Positions 8,649 through 17,505 of a stretch of 64,000 nucleotides of DNA are shown one piece after another. The notes under the pieces are model-generated. The model made no database searches. It had not been told where the DNA came from and saw only the letters and a list, made by a program, of their open reading frames with translations. Position 1 is the first letter of the stretch; each line of letters opens with the position of its first letter. A program made the position numbers and the translations under genes. This DNA is from Heyndrickxia coagulans 36D1 (GTDB lineage Bacteria > Bacillota > Bacilli > Bacillales > Bacillaceae_C): NCBI RefSeq assembly GCF_000169195.2, contig NC_016023.1:2046001-2110000 (forward strand). Reading direction: 5' to 3'.

Positions 8649-8963
8649 ATGTTAAGGAAGCGAGCAAAAAAGACGTTGTTCCTTAACATAGAGGCTGTCT
8701 ATGTTAAGGAAGCACGGGAAAATGACGGTCTTTTTTCACCTAGAGCCCGTCTATGTTAAGGAAGCATGCAAAAATGACGACCTTCCTTAACATAGATCGC
8801 GTCTACGTTAAGAAAGCGAGCGAAAATTGCATTGTTCCTTAACATAGAGGCTGTCTACGTAAAGGAAGCGAGGTAAAAAGGCGTTGTTCCTTAACATAGA
8901 GCACGTCTACGTAAAGGAAGCGAGCAAAAAAGGCACTGTTTCTTCACATAGAAGCGTCTATGT
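8649..8963 (+). repeat. Tandem array 1: six 52-bp hairpin units
   Basis: Six copies start at 8651, 8703, 8755, 8807, 8859 and 8911, an exact 52-base period. Each unit reads GT(T/A)AAGGAAGC, an A-rich middle of about 15 bases, then (T)TCCTTAACATAGA and a short linker ending TCTA(T/C). The two arms pair, giving a stem of up to 14 bp per unit, and substitutions in the loops are much more frequent than in the arms. The array is non-coding; the same unit occurs in inverse orientation at 29.55-29.86 kb. Confidence 0.9.
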
Positions 8964-8998
8964 TTATTCTTTGCCAAAATTTGTTTAGGTAAAAACAA

Positions 8999-9024
8999 TT
9001 CGGGCAATGGATCCCTTGCCCGAA
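8999..9024 (-). terminator. Terminator of the TauE/SafE gene
   Basis: TTCGGGCAA and its complement flank an 8-base loop; on the minus strand the stem is followed by a T-rich tract. Confidence 0.8.
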
Positions 9025-9032
9025 AATATTCC

Positions 9033-9929
9033 TTATTCTGTGACGCTTATGCTGGCGCTGGCAACTGCCCGTTTGTGTCTTCTGATTGTATAGAAAATAA
9101 GGATGGCCCATATTGCCGCAATGGCTGTATAGGTAACGCCGTACCAGCCGCTTCCGGCGCCGGCCATTTTTAATAAAGTTTGCACGTTGCTAAACACAAT
9201 CATGCCGCTGACAATGACAGCCAGCAAATGAGCCGGCAAAATTTTAACCAGATAGGCTGCAATCGGCGCGGCGATCAGGCCGCCAAGCATGAGGGCGATC
9301 GTCCAAATCCAGTTAATCTGCATAGCGCCGAGGGATAAAAGAAAACCAATGCTTGATGCCAGGGATACAGCAAATTCACTAGTATCCACCGAGCCGATCA
9401 CTTTCCGCGGTTCGATGTCATTTCTGGAAAGCAAAGCCGGTGTGGCGATAGGGCCCCAGCCGCCGCCCCCCGTTGCATCAAAAAATCCTGCGACAAAGCC
9501 GAGCGGGATAAAAAATACGTTTGAACCGGTCTTCTTTTTGACTTTCAACGCCCCGCGCGCATTGATCAGAAACCGGATAAGAATATAGAGGCCAAGGGCG
9601 ATCAGAAAAATGGAAATGTACGGTTTTAATGTGCTTGCAGGAAGATGGCTGAGCACGGTTGCCCCGAGAAAGGCGCCGACAGCTCCGGGTACAACCAGTT
9701 TCCAAATGATCCCTTTATCGACATTCCCAAATTTCATATGTGAAACTCCGGAAGCCGCCGTTGTAAAAACTTCCGCCAAATGCACAGAAGCGGATGCGAC
9801 AGCCGGCGCAATTCCGAAAGCCAGCAAAAGTGAGGTTGAAGTCACCCCGTAACCCATTCCGAGAGATCCATCCACCAATTGTGCGGCAAGGCCGACAAGT
9901 GCTAAGACAATTAATTTTTGCATGTTCAT
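9033..9929 (-). CDS. TauE/SafE-family sulfur-compound exporter/importer, S-box controlled
   Basis: Started at ATG 9929 behind AGCGGGGA, the protein is about 298 residues with 8 or so membrane segments. The family hallmarks are an N-terminal 'GLAAQLVDGSLGMGYG' repeat and its C-terminal-half counterpart 'GFVAGFFDATGGGGWGP', typical of TauE/SafE (PF01925) transporters of sulfonates, sulfite and related anions. A longer frame to 9989 exists but has no ribosome site. Upstream lies a SAM-I riboswitch, so transcription should fall when S-adenosylmethionine is plentiful. This ties the carrier to sulfur or methionine acquisition, and import rather than export of a sulfur compound is then the more likely direction. 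The substrate is not known. Confidence 0.88.
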   Translation of the reverse strand: MNMQKLIVLALVGLAAQLVDGSLGMGYGVTSTSLLLAFGIAPAVASASVHLAEVFTTAASGVSHMKFGNVDKGIIWKLVVPGAVGAFLGATVLSHLPASTLKPYISIFLIALGLYILIRFLINARGALKVKKKTGSNVFFIPLGFVAGFFDATGGGGWGPIATPALLSRNDIEPRKVIGSVDTSEFAVSLASSIGFLLSLGAMQINWIWTIALMLGGLIAAPIAAYLVKILPAHLLAVIVSGMIVFSNVQTLLKMAGAGSGWYGVTYTAIAAIWAILIFYTIRRHKRAVASASISVTE

Positions 9930-10027
9930 GTTCCCCGCTTTCTTCATCCATAAATTTGATTCATCCTGATGTAGAGGAATTATACGCATCAGGGCCTATC
10001 CTGGTTCAAACGGCCGGCCTTGCAGAA

Positions 10028-10060
10028 ATAAAAAATCTTTCCGCCATTTTTACGGAAAGA
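10028..10060 (-). terminator. Riboswitch expression-platform terminator
   Basis: TCTTTCCG and CGGAAAGA pair around a 9-base loop and are followed on the minus strand by TTTTTTA, directly downstream of the SAM-I aptamer. Confidence 0.85.
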
Positions 10061-10080
10061 CAGCGAGTAAAGGATAAGCG

Positions 10081-10184
10081 CTTATCTTCCAAAATGGTAC
10101 CCATTTTGCTGGAATTGGCACCTTGCTGCTCGCTGCAGGTTGCCGGACTTCATAGGGCCAGATCCCTCCGTCGCTCTTGATAAG
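10081..10184 (-). ncRNA. SAM-I riboswitch (S-box) aptamer
   Basis: On the minus strand the sequence has the S-box core: CTTATCAAGAG, GGAGGGA, a TGGCCCTATGAAG block, CCGGCAACC and a closing P1 strand GATAAG. It ends about 20 bases before an intrinsic terminator and about 150 bases before the TauE/SafE start. S-boxes bind S-adenosylmethionine and turn off downstream genes by favouring the terminator. The conserved core is clear, so the call is confident. Confidence 0.95.
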
Positions 10185-10278
10185 TTATTTGTTGTTTAAA
10201 ATTTTATCAGAAAATAAATGGAAGTCAATATAATTATTGCAAGTTTTTTTATCGGATTTATACGAATGGGGGGATAAA

Positions 10279-10325
10279 GAAAAAAACTTCCCATCAGATC
10301 ACGCTCTGTCGGGAGTTTTTTTCTT
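10279..10325. terminator. Probable bidirectional terminator
   Basis: AAAAAACTTCCC and GGGAGTTTTTT can pair around a loop of about 20 bases between the convergently arranged or flanking transcripts. Confidence 0.55.
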
Positions 10326-10598
10326 TACGCTGGATTGGTTTTAAAAAGCAGGTCATCAGGATCAGGCGGGGCATCATGGCCGCTTTCATTTGCTTCACAA
10401 AACGAAAAAGAGTCCAAACGGGTTAGCAGGCCGTCCCATTCTGGCAGTTTGTACGAGCTGCACACCCGTGCCTGCCCCCTTCCCGCCCAGAAAACGGTTT
10501 AATCAACCCCGCTTGTTTGTGCCCGCTTATCGCGCAGTTGGATTTCTGTCCTTTCCCTGCCTAAGGGAACCGGTTTTATCAACACAGCCGGCTGGAGC

Positions 10599-11933
10599 CT
10601 ATTCCTTTGCTTTAATTCTCAGTGACAAGACGACGAGCACGATTAAAATAGCGAGGCAGACGCTTGTTCCAATCGGGTTGCCTCCGCCCAGCAAAAAGGA
10701 CAGGAAAATGCCTGCCAGTGCAAGCAGCGCAATCCAGACCATGAAAGGATACCCTTTTACACGGAAGGAAGGCAATTTTGCATACGACTTCCGGAGTCGC
10801 AGTTCGGCTGCACAGATGGCGGTCCAAACAAGGACGACGGTAAATCCCGGAATGGTCATCAAATAGCTGATGACTTCATCCGGCGTAAGATAGGCCAGAA
10901 TCACGCCGGCTAAAATAAACAGCGAGGTCAGCAAAATACTGATCAGCGGGACGCCTTTCCGGGAAATTTTTAAAAAGGCGCGTGGCGCTTCTCCGGACTG
11001 CGCCATGTTAAACAGTGTGCGCGAAGTGGCATAAATGCCGGAATTGGCGGCAGAAAGAACGGCCGTCAAGAGCACAAAATTCATCACATGGGCGGCAGCG
11101 GGGATCCCTGTGCGGCTGAATACCTGTACAAACGGGCTTTCCACGGAAGAAACCTGGTTCCATGGGATAATGCCGCAAATGACCAGGATTGGCAAAATAT
11201 AAAAAAGCATGACGCGGACAACGGTCTGTTTAATGACACGCGGCAACACTTTCTCGCTGTCTTTTGTTTCCGAAACGGTAACACCGATCAGTTCCGCGCC
11301 GCCGTATGAAAACATAACGATCAGAAAAGCGCTGAACGTACCGTGAAGCCCGTTCGGGAAAAAACCGCCGTGCGCGGTATAGTTAGACACCGTGGAAGAT
11401 GTCCCGGGGAATAAACCGAATAAAATCAGCGCACCAAGCAGGATAAAAACGATCAACGTGATGATTTTAATGCCGGCAATCCAAAATTCAAATTCGCCGT
11501 AGTACTTCACTTCAATTAAATTGATGCCGACCACGAAAGCAGCACAGAGCAAACTGAGTAGCCATAGTGGCGCTTGGGGAACCCAGAATTGCAGGAAGCT
11601 CCCGGCTGCAAGCAGTTCCACAACTGTCACAATGACCCAGTTGATCCAGTACAGCCAGCCAATAATGAAAGAAACCCGGCTGCCGAACGCTTTGTGGATC
11701 AGATTTTGGACGTTGAGGCCGGGGTGGACGAGTGCCATTTCCCCAAGTGCTGACATGACAATGAATAAAAGTGCGCCGCCGATCAGGTAAGAAACGGCAA
11801 CACTCGGGCCGGCAAGGCTGACGGTATCGGAGCTGCCTTTAAAAATGCCGGTTCCGATCATCCCGGCCAATGCGATGAACTGGACATGCCTTGGTGATAA
11901 GCCTTTTTGCAAATGATGTTGGTTTTTCTCCAT
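10599..11933 (-). CDS. APC-superfamily amino-acid permease
   Basis: The product is about 444 residues from ATG 11933 (an ATG at 11948 is also possible). It has about 12 membrane segments. The first segment shows the 'IALAGMIGTGIFKGSS' signature of the amino-acid transporter family (AAT), followed by 'SYLIGGALLFIVMSALGEM'. It resembles B. subtilis YbxG/AapA-type carriers of neutral amino acids such as alanine or threonine. No T-box leader or regulator gene lies upstream. Specificity cannot be predicted from the sequence alone. Confidence 0.87.
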   Translation of the reverse strand: MEKNQHHLQKGLSPRHVQFIALAGMIGTGIFKGSSDTVSLAGPSVAVSYLIGGALLFIVMSALGEMALVHPGLNVQNLIHKAFGSRVSFIIGWLYWINWVIVTVVELLAAGSFLQFWVPQAPLWLLSLLCAAFVVGINLIEVKYYGEFEFWIAGIKIITLIVFILLGALILFGLFPGTSSTVSNYTAHGGFFPNGLHGTFSAFLIVMFSYGGAELIGVTVSETKDSEKVLPRVIKQTVVRVMLFYILPILVICGIIPWNQVSSVESPFVQVFSRTGIPAAAHVMNFVLLTAVLSAANSGIYATSRTLFNMAQSGEAPRAFLKISRKGVPLISILLTSLFILAGVILAYLTPDEVISYLMTIPGFTVVLVWTAICAAELRLRKSYAKLPSFRVKGYPFMVWIALLALAGIFLSFLLGGGNPIGTSVCLAILIVLVVLSLRIKAKE

Positions 11934-12087
11934 TTCTATCAATCTCACTTTTCTGTTTTAGATAAACGCTTTTCAGTGCTAAAGCATTTATTCTATTTTA
12001 GCAGAAAAAAAGGAATATTGATATACAAAAAAATGGAATCGCCGGATGACAGATGTACCCGCATTTCACCAAAGCAAAATGTAAAAA

Positions 12088-12127
12088 AACGGCGGGGCAC
12101 CACTCATCGTAGCATCTCGCCGTTCTG
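12088..12127 (-). terminator. Terminator after the nitroreductase gene
   Basis: AACGGCG and CGCCGTT pair over a loop of about 22 bases; on the minus strand a run of seven T follows. Confidence 0.6.
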
Positions 12128-12212
12128 TTTAATATGTGTCCCGGGATGGTTGCCGAAGCGCTGAATATCCATATTTAGCATGTCGTTCTGTTTAATTTTT
12201 GCTCCGGGATGG
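12121..12212 (+). repeat. Direct repeat pair of about 29 bp
   Basis: CGTTCTGTTTAAT, a variable centre and TCCGGGATGG or CCCGGGATGG occur at 12121-12149 and 12184-12212, 63 bases apart, in the tail downstream of the nitroreductase gene. Confidence 0.55.
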
Positions 12213-12255
12213 GCCGGAAGCAGAGGAAAATGCGCAGACGTGCCCTCTTTTCTGC

Positions 12256-12999
12256 TTACTTTTTATCAAACCCTTGGCGTTCTACAAATTCCTTCATAAA
12301 AACGCGCGATGGTTCTTTGAAAAATTGTGCCATTTGGCCTGTCCAGGTATCGTTCCTTTTTCCGTTTGTGCGTTTTGTATAATATTGCGAAACCGTTTCA
12401 TTGTATTCCTTCAGATCGCGCAAAAGACGTTCATCAGCCGGATATTCATCTTCGAAATAAACATGCTCAGCCGCCATGCGTGGTTTTTTCGCAGACGGAT
12501 CGGCCGGATAGCCGATTGTCATTGCAAATAGCGGAAGGACATATTGCGGGATTTTCAAAAGTTCGGCCACTTCTGGCAGCCTGTTGCGCAAGCCTCCGAC
12601 ATAACAAATGCCAAGTCCCATCGATTCCGCAGCGAGCGCGGCATTTTGCGCAGCCAGTGCCGTGTCGATGAGCGCGACCATAAATTTTTCCGTTGTCTCA
12701 AGTGTATCTTGCGCCTCTACGCCTTCCATTTGTGCCGCAAGTTCATGTTTGTGGAGATCGGCACAGAAAATGAGCAGATGGCCGCATGTTCCGACATGTC
12801 GGTTCCCGGTCAGTTCTGCTAATCTTTGCTTCCGCACGGGGTCCTGAATGCCAAGAATCGTATAGGCCTGGACGAAATGAGAAGTGGCGGCTGCCTGCGC
12901 GGATTCCACAATCAGGCGGATTTGTTCATCGGATAGCGGCCGGTCTTCATAATGGCGGATCGACCGGTGATTGAGAATCGTTTCAATGATAGTATTCAT
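12256..12999 (-). CDS. nfrA: NADPH-dependent nitro/flavin reductase (NfrA type)
   Basis: Started at ATG 12999 behind AAAGGA, the protein has 247 residues, close to the usual 249 of Bacillus NfrA1. The N-terminal 'TILNHRSIRHYEDRPL' motif binds FMN phosphate, and 'MGLGICYVGGLRN' and the C-terminal basic segment with 'YYTKRTNGKRNDTW' fit the NfsA/NfrA subgroup, which prefers NADPH and reduces FMN, nitro compounds and quinones. The frame continues upstream to 13098 without a better start. It stands alone with its own terminator. Confidence 0.88.
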   Translation of the reverse strand: MNTIIETILNHRSIRHYEDRPLSDEQIRLIVESAQAAATSHFVQAYTILGIQDPVRKQRLAELTGNRHVGTCGHLLIFCADLHKHELAAQMEGVEAQDTLETTEKFMVALIDTALAAQNAALAAESMGLGICYVGGLRNRLPEVAELLKIPQYVLPLFAMTIGYPADPSAKKPRMAAEHVYFEDEYPADERLLRDLKEYNETVSQYYTKRTNGKRNDTWTGQMAQFFKEPSRVFMKEFVERQGFDKK

Positions 13000-13372
13000 T
13001 CCTTTACACTCCTGTCTTTGGTGAGTCCACTGTATGTTCAAATATAGCACAGAAAAAAACGGCCGGCATGAAAGGTGCTTGTTGTCCAGCATGGCCACGA
13101 TGATCTGCCAAAAAATATTTTGATTAAGGCTAAATTAACCTATTTTCGCTTCGGTATACCCAAATTGAACTTCGAGTATGTTCATGCGAGGGGCGGAAGA
13201 ACGGAAACAGTACATTTGAACGATGAACAAAGTATAAATCGTTTACAAGCATAACGGATTCTTGAACAAATAATTACGGAATGAAGTAATGTTTTCAAGC
13301 ATTGCCAGGAGGGAGCGGTCATCTAAAAATTTTATTTTGAAAAAACCCCCAGCCCTCCATTGTGGATTTGGA
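13000..13372. other. Intergenic stretch, nothing recognised
   Basis: About 370 bases between the nitroreductase start and the end of the sigma-54 activator. It is AT-rich with no convincing gene or RNA. Confidence 0.5.
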
Positions 13373-16225
13373 TTAACGTTTCAGCTTGATACCATATTGT
13401 TGCAGCTTCTTATAAACCGTCGTTCTTGAAACTCCTAAAATTCTTGAGATCTTGCTGATATTAAAGCCTGTTTCCTCCAACAAGGCTAAAAGATGCTGTT
13501 TTTCCGGTTCTTCCGTTTCTTTTCCTTCAATCATTTGGTCCTGCTGCTGTGTATGTTTATACGTATTTAGCAGATAGGGATCCAAAAATTCAGGCAATAT
13601 GACAGAATGAAAACCGGATAAATAATAACTGCGTTCAATAATGTTCTCCAACTCTCTAATATTGCCGGGCCATTCATACTGTTTGAGAATTTGGACGGCA
13701 TCTGCTGCGAATTCTTTCCGGGTTCCGTTTTTCCGGTTTAATTGTGACAGAAAATATTCCGATAGTTCCTGAATATCACCCGGCCTTTTTCTGAGCGGCG
13801 GGAGTTCGATTTGGAATACATTCAAACGGTAGTATAAGTCACTCCGGAATGACCCGTTATAGGCGATTTCATCCCGAAGATTTTTGTTTGTGGCTGCAAT
13901 TATTCTGACATCTACCGGAACAGGCTTGTGTTCCCCAATTCTCGTAATTTCCCTTTCCTGCAGCACTCTTAGTAGCGTAACCTGCAAGTCAAGCGGCATT
14001 TCTCCAATTTCATCAAGAAAAACAGTTCCGCCGTTTGCTTCTTCAAAAAGCCCTTTTTTGCCGCCTTTTTTGGATCCGGTAAAAGCTCCTTCTGAATAGC
14101 CGAAAAACTCCGAGTGAATCAGATCTTTTGGCACGGCGCCGCAGTTGATGGCAATGAAGGGCTTGTCTTTCCGCAAACTTTCGTGATGAATGGCATTGGC
14201 AAACAATTCTTTGCCTGTGCCGCTTTCTCCGATAATAAGCACATTTGCATCTGTTTTCGCAGCGGTTTCGGCGATATGGACGGCATCAAGGAACGCGTGT
14301 TCTTTTCCAATGATATTTTGAAAAGAAGTTTTTGCAGCCGGTTTGCTGTCTCCTTCTTTCTTATCCCCCTGTTTGACATAAATCAAAAAATAATCCTCCC
14401 ATTTTCTCATTCGGATTTCGTAGGCATCATCTCCAATCCGCTTTCGTAAATGTTTTTCAGGTACAGGGCGGCTGCCCAGCTCGGCAATGTCTGAAGCTAG
14501 AGCATTAATTAACAGGGGCTGGTCATTGACAATCTGTTCTGCCTGCTCATTGGCAAATACAATGCTGTTCCGGTATAAAACGATCATGCCTTCAGGGCGT
14601 CGTTTCACCATCGTTTCTTGCAAAATATGCTCAAGCAGCCTGCTTTTTTTCCTCTCGGTCACAAGTTTTGAAAACAAGTCTATATGCAATGCAATCTGCC
14701 TGGCCGCCAGCTCTACATCTGCCTGGCTGCCGGCGTTCCCGGCAATGCCAAGGACACCGGCTGTTTCATGAAATATTTTGATCGGGATCCCGGCTGTCGT
14801 AAAATTTTTTAAACAAGCATGTGTATGATGGCGTCCGGTGACAACGCTTAAATCGTTTCGTTTTAAAGCCCTGCCAAATCCGTTTTCTCCAGCATCTTCT
14901 AATTTCCATTTTGAACCGAGCGGAAGGGAAATTGCTGTTTCGGATGAAGAGAAAAACGATTTGATCAAATAACCGGAAAGGCTGATCAAATAAAAGGAAA
15001 AAGGAAATAATTTCGCGAGATTTTCAAAAAAGCTAAAAGTTCCGGCCCATTTTTTCTGTTCCTGTTGCAGCCGGCCCTGTTTTATATACATTTCATCAGG
15101 CTGAATCGTGCTGCTCTTATTGAAAGGCGGGGCCGGGTGGGTATTTAATAAAAAAGGCGCCGGTTCTATCGGGGTATTGGATTGCCAGACAATATCAAAA
15201 CCGCCGTTTTCGTTGACTTTCCCTATCCTGGAGTACTGCCATAAGTGCTGGTTGGTTTCGTCAAAATGAACCGGTCCCTGGGGAGCTTTAAAAGAAGACC
15301 GGGCCAATGCTGCTCTTAAAGCGCCGGTTGTTACCTTAGCCGTTTTATGTAAAGCATTAAAAAGAAGATAAATACTGTTGTATGCATTTTCCATCACCGA
15401 ACTAATCACATTTGAGTGATATTTCGCTTGAAAATGCCGGATGAATGCTCTATTCTCTTTTGTTTGAATGGAGCTGAAATAAGGAAAGGAAGAGTACAGG
15501 TTCAGGTGGTAATCCGAACGCATGGCGTGTATTTCTGTTTCTGCTGTAATCGGGCTGCAGATTGGCTGTTCGAATTCGCTCCTGTAAAATTGTTTGTAAA
15601 AAGCAGCAACACTGTCGCCAACCAATGTGGAAAATATAATATCCGGTTTAAGCCGGCCAATTTCAAGCAGTGCCGGTTCAAAATCCTGGCTTCCAAGCGG
15701 ATGGTAAGACTCTCCCAATATTTCAGCGTGATATTCCTTCGAAAGCTTCTTAATGTGTTTATTGGTCTCCCTTGGAAAAACATAATCAGAACTGATCAAA
15801 TAAAAAGTTCGCCCGAGATTTGTAATGATCCACGGTATAAAAAATTGCAGTTGCTGATTCGGTGTAGCACCGCTGTAAAATACCCACCGGTTTGCTTCAT
15901 TCCCTTCGTACAGCGTCGGATAAATCAAAAGAATGTCTTCTTCTTCCAACAGCGGGAGCAAAGCTTTTCGGCAAGCGGAAGTGTAAGTGCCAAACAATAT
16001 ATCTACGTGGTTTTCCCTTATAAGCTTTCTTGCCTTTTCGACGGTTACAGACGGATCTGACCCAATATCTTCAAAATAAGACGTGATGGGATGTCCAATT
16101 ATCCCTCCTTTTTCATTTATTTCCTTGATCGCTAGCAGCGCCGCCTTGTACTGTCCAGTTTCCGTAACGGCTGTGGGCCCGGTCAATGAAAATAGCAGTC
16201 CTATGCGTATCCCTTCATTTACCAT
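13373..16225 (-). CDS. Sigma-54 activator with fused amide/urea-type ligand-binding domain
   Basis: From ATG 16225 (ribosome site AAAGGTG) the protein has about 950 residues. Residues 1 to about 365 form a periplasmic-binding-protein-like domain of the branched-chain amino acid/AmiC/UrtA type ('IRIGLLFSLTGPTAVTETGQ'), but with no signal peptide, so it senses inside the cell. About 430-530 resembles the GAF module of AcoR-like activators, and a PAS-like patch follows. The AAA+ domain has Walker A GESGTGKE (666-673), the sigma-54-contacting GAFTGS (713-718) and Walker B 'GGTVFLDE' (732-739). A Fis-type HTH closes the protein (about 922-947). It is divergent from the amidase operon, whose promoter is of the -24/-12 type. 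I infer that an amide or related ligand triggers it. Confidence 0.9.
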   Translation of the reverse strand: MVNEGIRIGLLFSLTGPTAVTETGQYKAALLAIKEINEKGGIIGHPITSYFEDIGSDPSVTVEKARKLIRENHVDILFGTYTSACRKALLPLLEEEDILLIYPTLYEGNEANRWVFYSGATPNQQLQFFIPWIITNLGRTFYLISSDYVFPRETNKHIKKLSKEYHAEILGESYHPLGSQDFEPALLEIGRLKPDIIFSTLVGDSVAAFYKQFYRSEFEQPICSPITAETEIHAMRSDYHLNLYSSFPYFSSIQTKENRAFIRHFQAKYHSNVISSVMENAYNSIYLLFNALHKTAKVTTGALRAALARSSFKAPQGPVHFDETNQHLWQYSRIGKVNENGGFDIVWQSNTPIEPAPFLLNTHPAPPFNKSSTIQPDEMYIKQGRLQQEQKKWAGTFSFFENLAKLFPFSFYLISLSGYLIKSFFSSSETAISLPLGSKWKLEDAGENGFGRALKRNDLSVVTGRHHTHACLKNFTTAGIPIKIFHETAGVLGIAGNAGSQADVELAARQIALHIDLFSKLVTERKKSRLLEHILQETMVKRRPEGMIVLYRNSIVFANEQAEQIVNDQPLLINALASDIAELGSRPVPEKHLRKRIGDDAYEIRMRKWEDYFLIYVKQGDKKEGDSKPAAKTSFQNIIGKEHAFLDAVHIAETAAKTDANVLIIGESGTGKELFANAIHHESLRKDKPFIAINCGAVPKDLIHSEFFGYSEGAFTGSKKGGKKGLFEEANGGTVFLDEIGEMPLDLQVTLLRVLQEREITRIGEHKPVPVDVRIIAATNKNLRDEIAYNGSFRSDLYYRLNVFQIELPPLRKRPGDIQELSEYFLSQLNRKNGTRKEFAADAVQILKQYEWPGNIRELENIIERSYYLSGFHSVILPEFLDPYLLNTYKHTQQQDQMIEGKETEEPEKQHLLALLEETGFNISKISRILGVSRTTVYKKLQQYGIKLKR

Positions 16226-16265
16226 CTCATGACACCTTTCATTACAAAATGGAAAGCCTACATTT

Positions 16266-16293
16266 ATTATAGACAATAAAGGCTGTTAATCAA
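16266..16293 (-). promoter_or_regulatory. Sigma-A promoter of the activator gene
   Basis: On the minus strand TTGATT, a 16-base spacer and TATAAT lie about 40 bases upstream of the chosen start at 16225. Confidence 0.65.
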
Positions 16294-16362
16294 GAATATT
16301 TACAAAAAAATGAACAGTTTGTATACCGGTGTTTACGCAGTTTTAAACATAATGTCCATATT

Positions 16363-16385
16363 TGATGTAAGAAATTATTACATCA
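16363..16385 (+). promoter_or_regulatory. Candidate activator-binding inverted repeat
   Basis: TGATGTAA and its complement TTACATCA are separated by 7 bases and lie 36 bases upstream of the -24 element. Enhancer sites for Fis-type activators are palindromes of this size, although usually somewhat further upstream. Confidence 0.5.
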
Positions 16386-16420
16386 TCAAGGAAAAATATA
16401 GTTTTAAGTTTTCAAAAAGG

Positions 16421-16437
16421 TTGGCATGGTACTTGCA
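16421..16437 (+). promoter_or_regulatory. Sigma-54 (-24/-12) promoter of the amidase operon
   Basis: TTGGCATGGTACTTGCA fits the TGGCAC-N5-TTGCA consensus with one difference, including the invariant GG and GC at the correct 10-base distance. It lies about 25 bases before the ribosome site of amiE and opposite a sigma-54 activator gene. Confidence 0.88.
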
Positions 16438-16476
16438 GTATTATTTAGTGAACATCAAAAATGGGAGGAAATCCGC

Positions 16477-17463
16477 ATGCCAGTAGGTTCTATTTCTTCG
16501 TCTCAAGATACGGTAGGGATTGCAGTTGTCAATTACAAAGTGCCGGTTTTAGAAAGTAAAGAAGAGGTGATCGAAAATTGCCGGCACATTGCCGACTTTG
16601 TTGAAGGCACAAAAGGGGGATATCCGGGGTTAGATTTGATTGTATTTCCGGAATACTCTACCCAGGGTTTTCACACGACAAAATGGAATGAGTTGTGTAC
16701 AACCGTCCCGGGCCCTGAAACAAACATTTTTGCAGAAGCCTGCCGTAAGAACAAAGTCTGGGGTGTGTTTTCCATCACGGGAGAAATAAACCCGGAAGGC
16801 AATCCGTATAACTGTTTCATCTTAATTGATGATACCGGGAAAATCAGAATGAACTACCACAAAATCAATCCGTGGGTGCCGAAAGAACCTTGGTATCCGG
16901 GTTCGGAAACGATGGTGGTGGAAGGACCAAAGGGACTAAAAATAGGGGCGAATATTTGCTATGACTCGAACATGCCTGAAATCGTCCGTGATACCGTAAT
17001 GAAAGGCGCAGAACTCGTTGTCCGTATTCAAGGATATATGTACCCTTCAAAAGAACAACAAATTAAAGTGGCAAGTATCCGGGCTTGGGAAAATCTGGCT
17101 TATTTTGCAGTTGCCAATATGGCCGGCCGGGATAAAGTTTATTCTTACTTTGGACACTCCAATATTGTAAATTTTGATGGCGTTACTTTAGCAGAATGCG
17201 GCAGTTCTCCGGATGAGGTTACATATGCAGAATTATCCATTTCTGCCATCCGGAATGCGCGAAAAAATTGGACGGCTGAAAATCACTTGTTCAATTTGAC
17301 CCACCGCGGGTATTCGGCGGTTGAAAATGGCGCCGCAGTCTGCCCTTATTCCTTCTATCAAACCTGGGTGGAGAACCCGGAAAAGGCGAAAGAAATTTGC
17401 GAAATCCTGACAAGACCAACACCGGAACAGGAAGAAGGGCGTGCAAAAGAAACGGTCGGATGA
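16477..17463 (+). CDS. amiE: Aliphatic amidase
   Basis: The start is ATG 16477 behind GGGAGGA. A longer frame beginning at 16426 would start inside the sigma-54 promoter and is rejected. The 328-residue protein is a nitrilase-superfamily enzyme whose catalytic triad is visible: Glu59 in 'VFPEYSTQG', Lys129 in 'NYHKINPW' and Cys161 in 'GANICYD'. The N-terminus 'SSSQDTVGIAVVNYK' and 'VRIQGYMYPSKEQQ' closely follow Pseudomonas AmiE. It hydrolyses short amides such as acetamide and propionamide to acid plus ammonia in the cytoplasm. It is first in a three-gene operon with a permease and formamidase. Confidence 0.95.
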   Translation: MPVGSISSSQDTVGIAVVNYKVPVLESKEEVIENCRHIADFVEGTKGGYPGLDLIVFPEYSTQGFHTTKWNELCTTVPGPETNIFAEACRKNKVWGVFSITGEINPEGNPYNCFILIDDTGKIRMNYHKINPWVPKEPWYPGSETMVVEGPKGLKIGANICYDSNMPEIVRDTVMKGAELVVRIQGYMYPSKEQQIKVASIRAWENLAYFAVANMAGRDKVYSYFGHSNIVNFDGVTLAECGSSPDEVTYAELSISAIRNARKNWTAENHLFNLTHRGYSAVENGAAVCPYSFYQTWVENPEKAKEICEILTRPTPEQEEGRAKETVG

Positions 17464-17505
17464 TTAGCATCCAGGGGATCATACAAAAGCGAAGGGGGAA
17501 TGGAA

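Noticed and set aside
8559-8759. 66-residue frame running into the hairpin array
   Set aside because: It crosses repeat units, has no ribosome site and is not protein-like.
8649-8963. 52-bp array considered as CRISPR
   Set aside because: Whole 52-bp units repeat and no unique spacers separate them; every unit is a hairpin.
11934-12087. T-box or amino-acid riboswitch upstream of the APC permease
   Set aside because: No conserved T-box sequence, terminator or aptamer core was found in the upstream stretch.
15416-16060. 214-residue frame on the plus strand
   Set aside because: It is antisense to the ligand-binding domain of the sigma-54 activator and reads as a low-complexity shadow.
16426-16476. 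N-terminal extension of amiE starting at ATG 16426
   Set aside because: The ATG lies within the sigma-54 promoter and has no ribosome site; ATG 16477 has a strong one and matches the amidase N-terminus.
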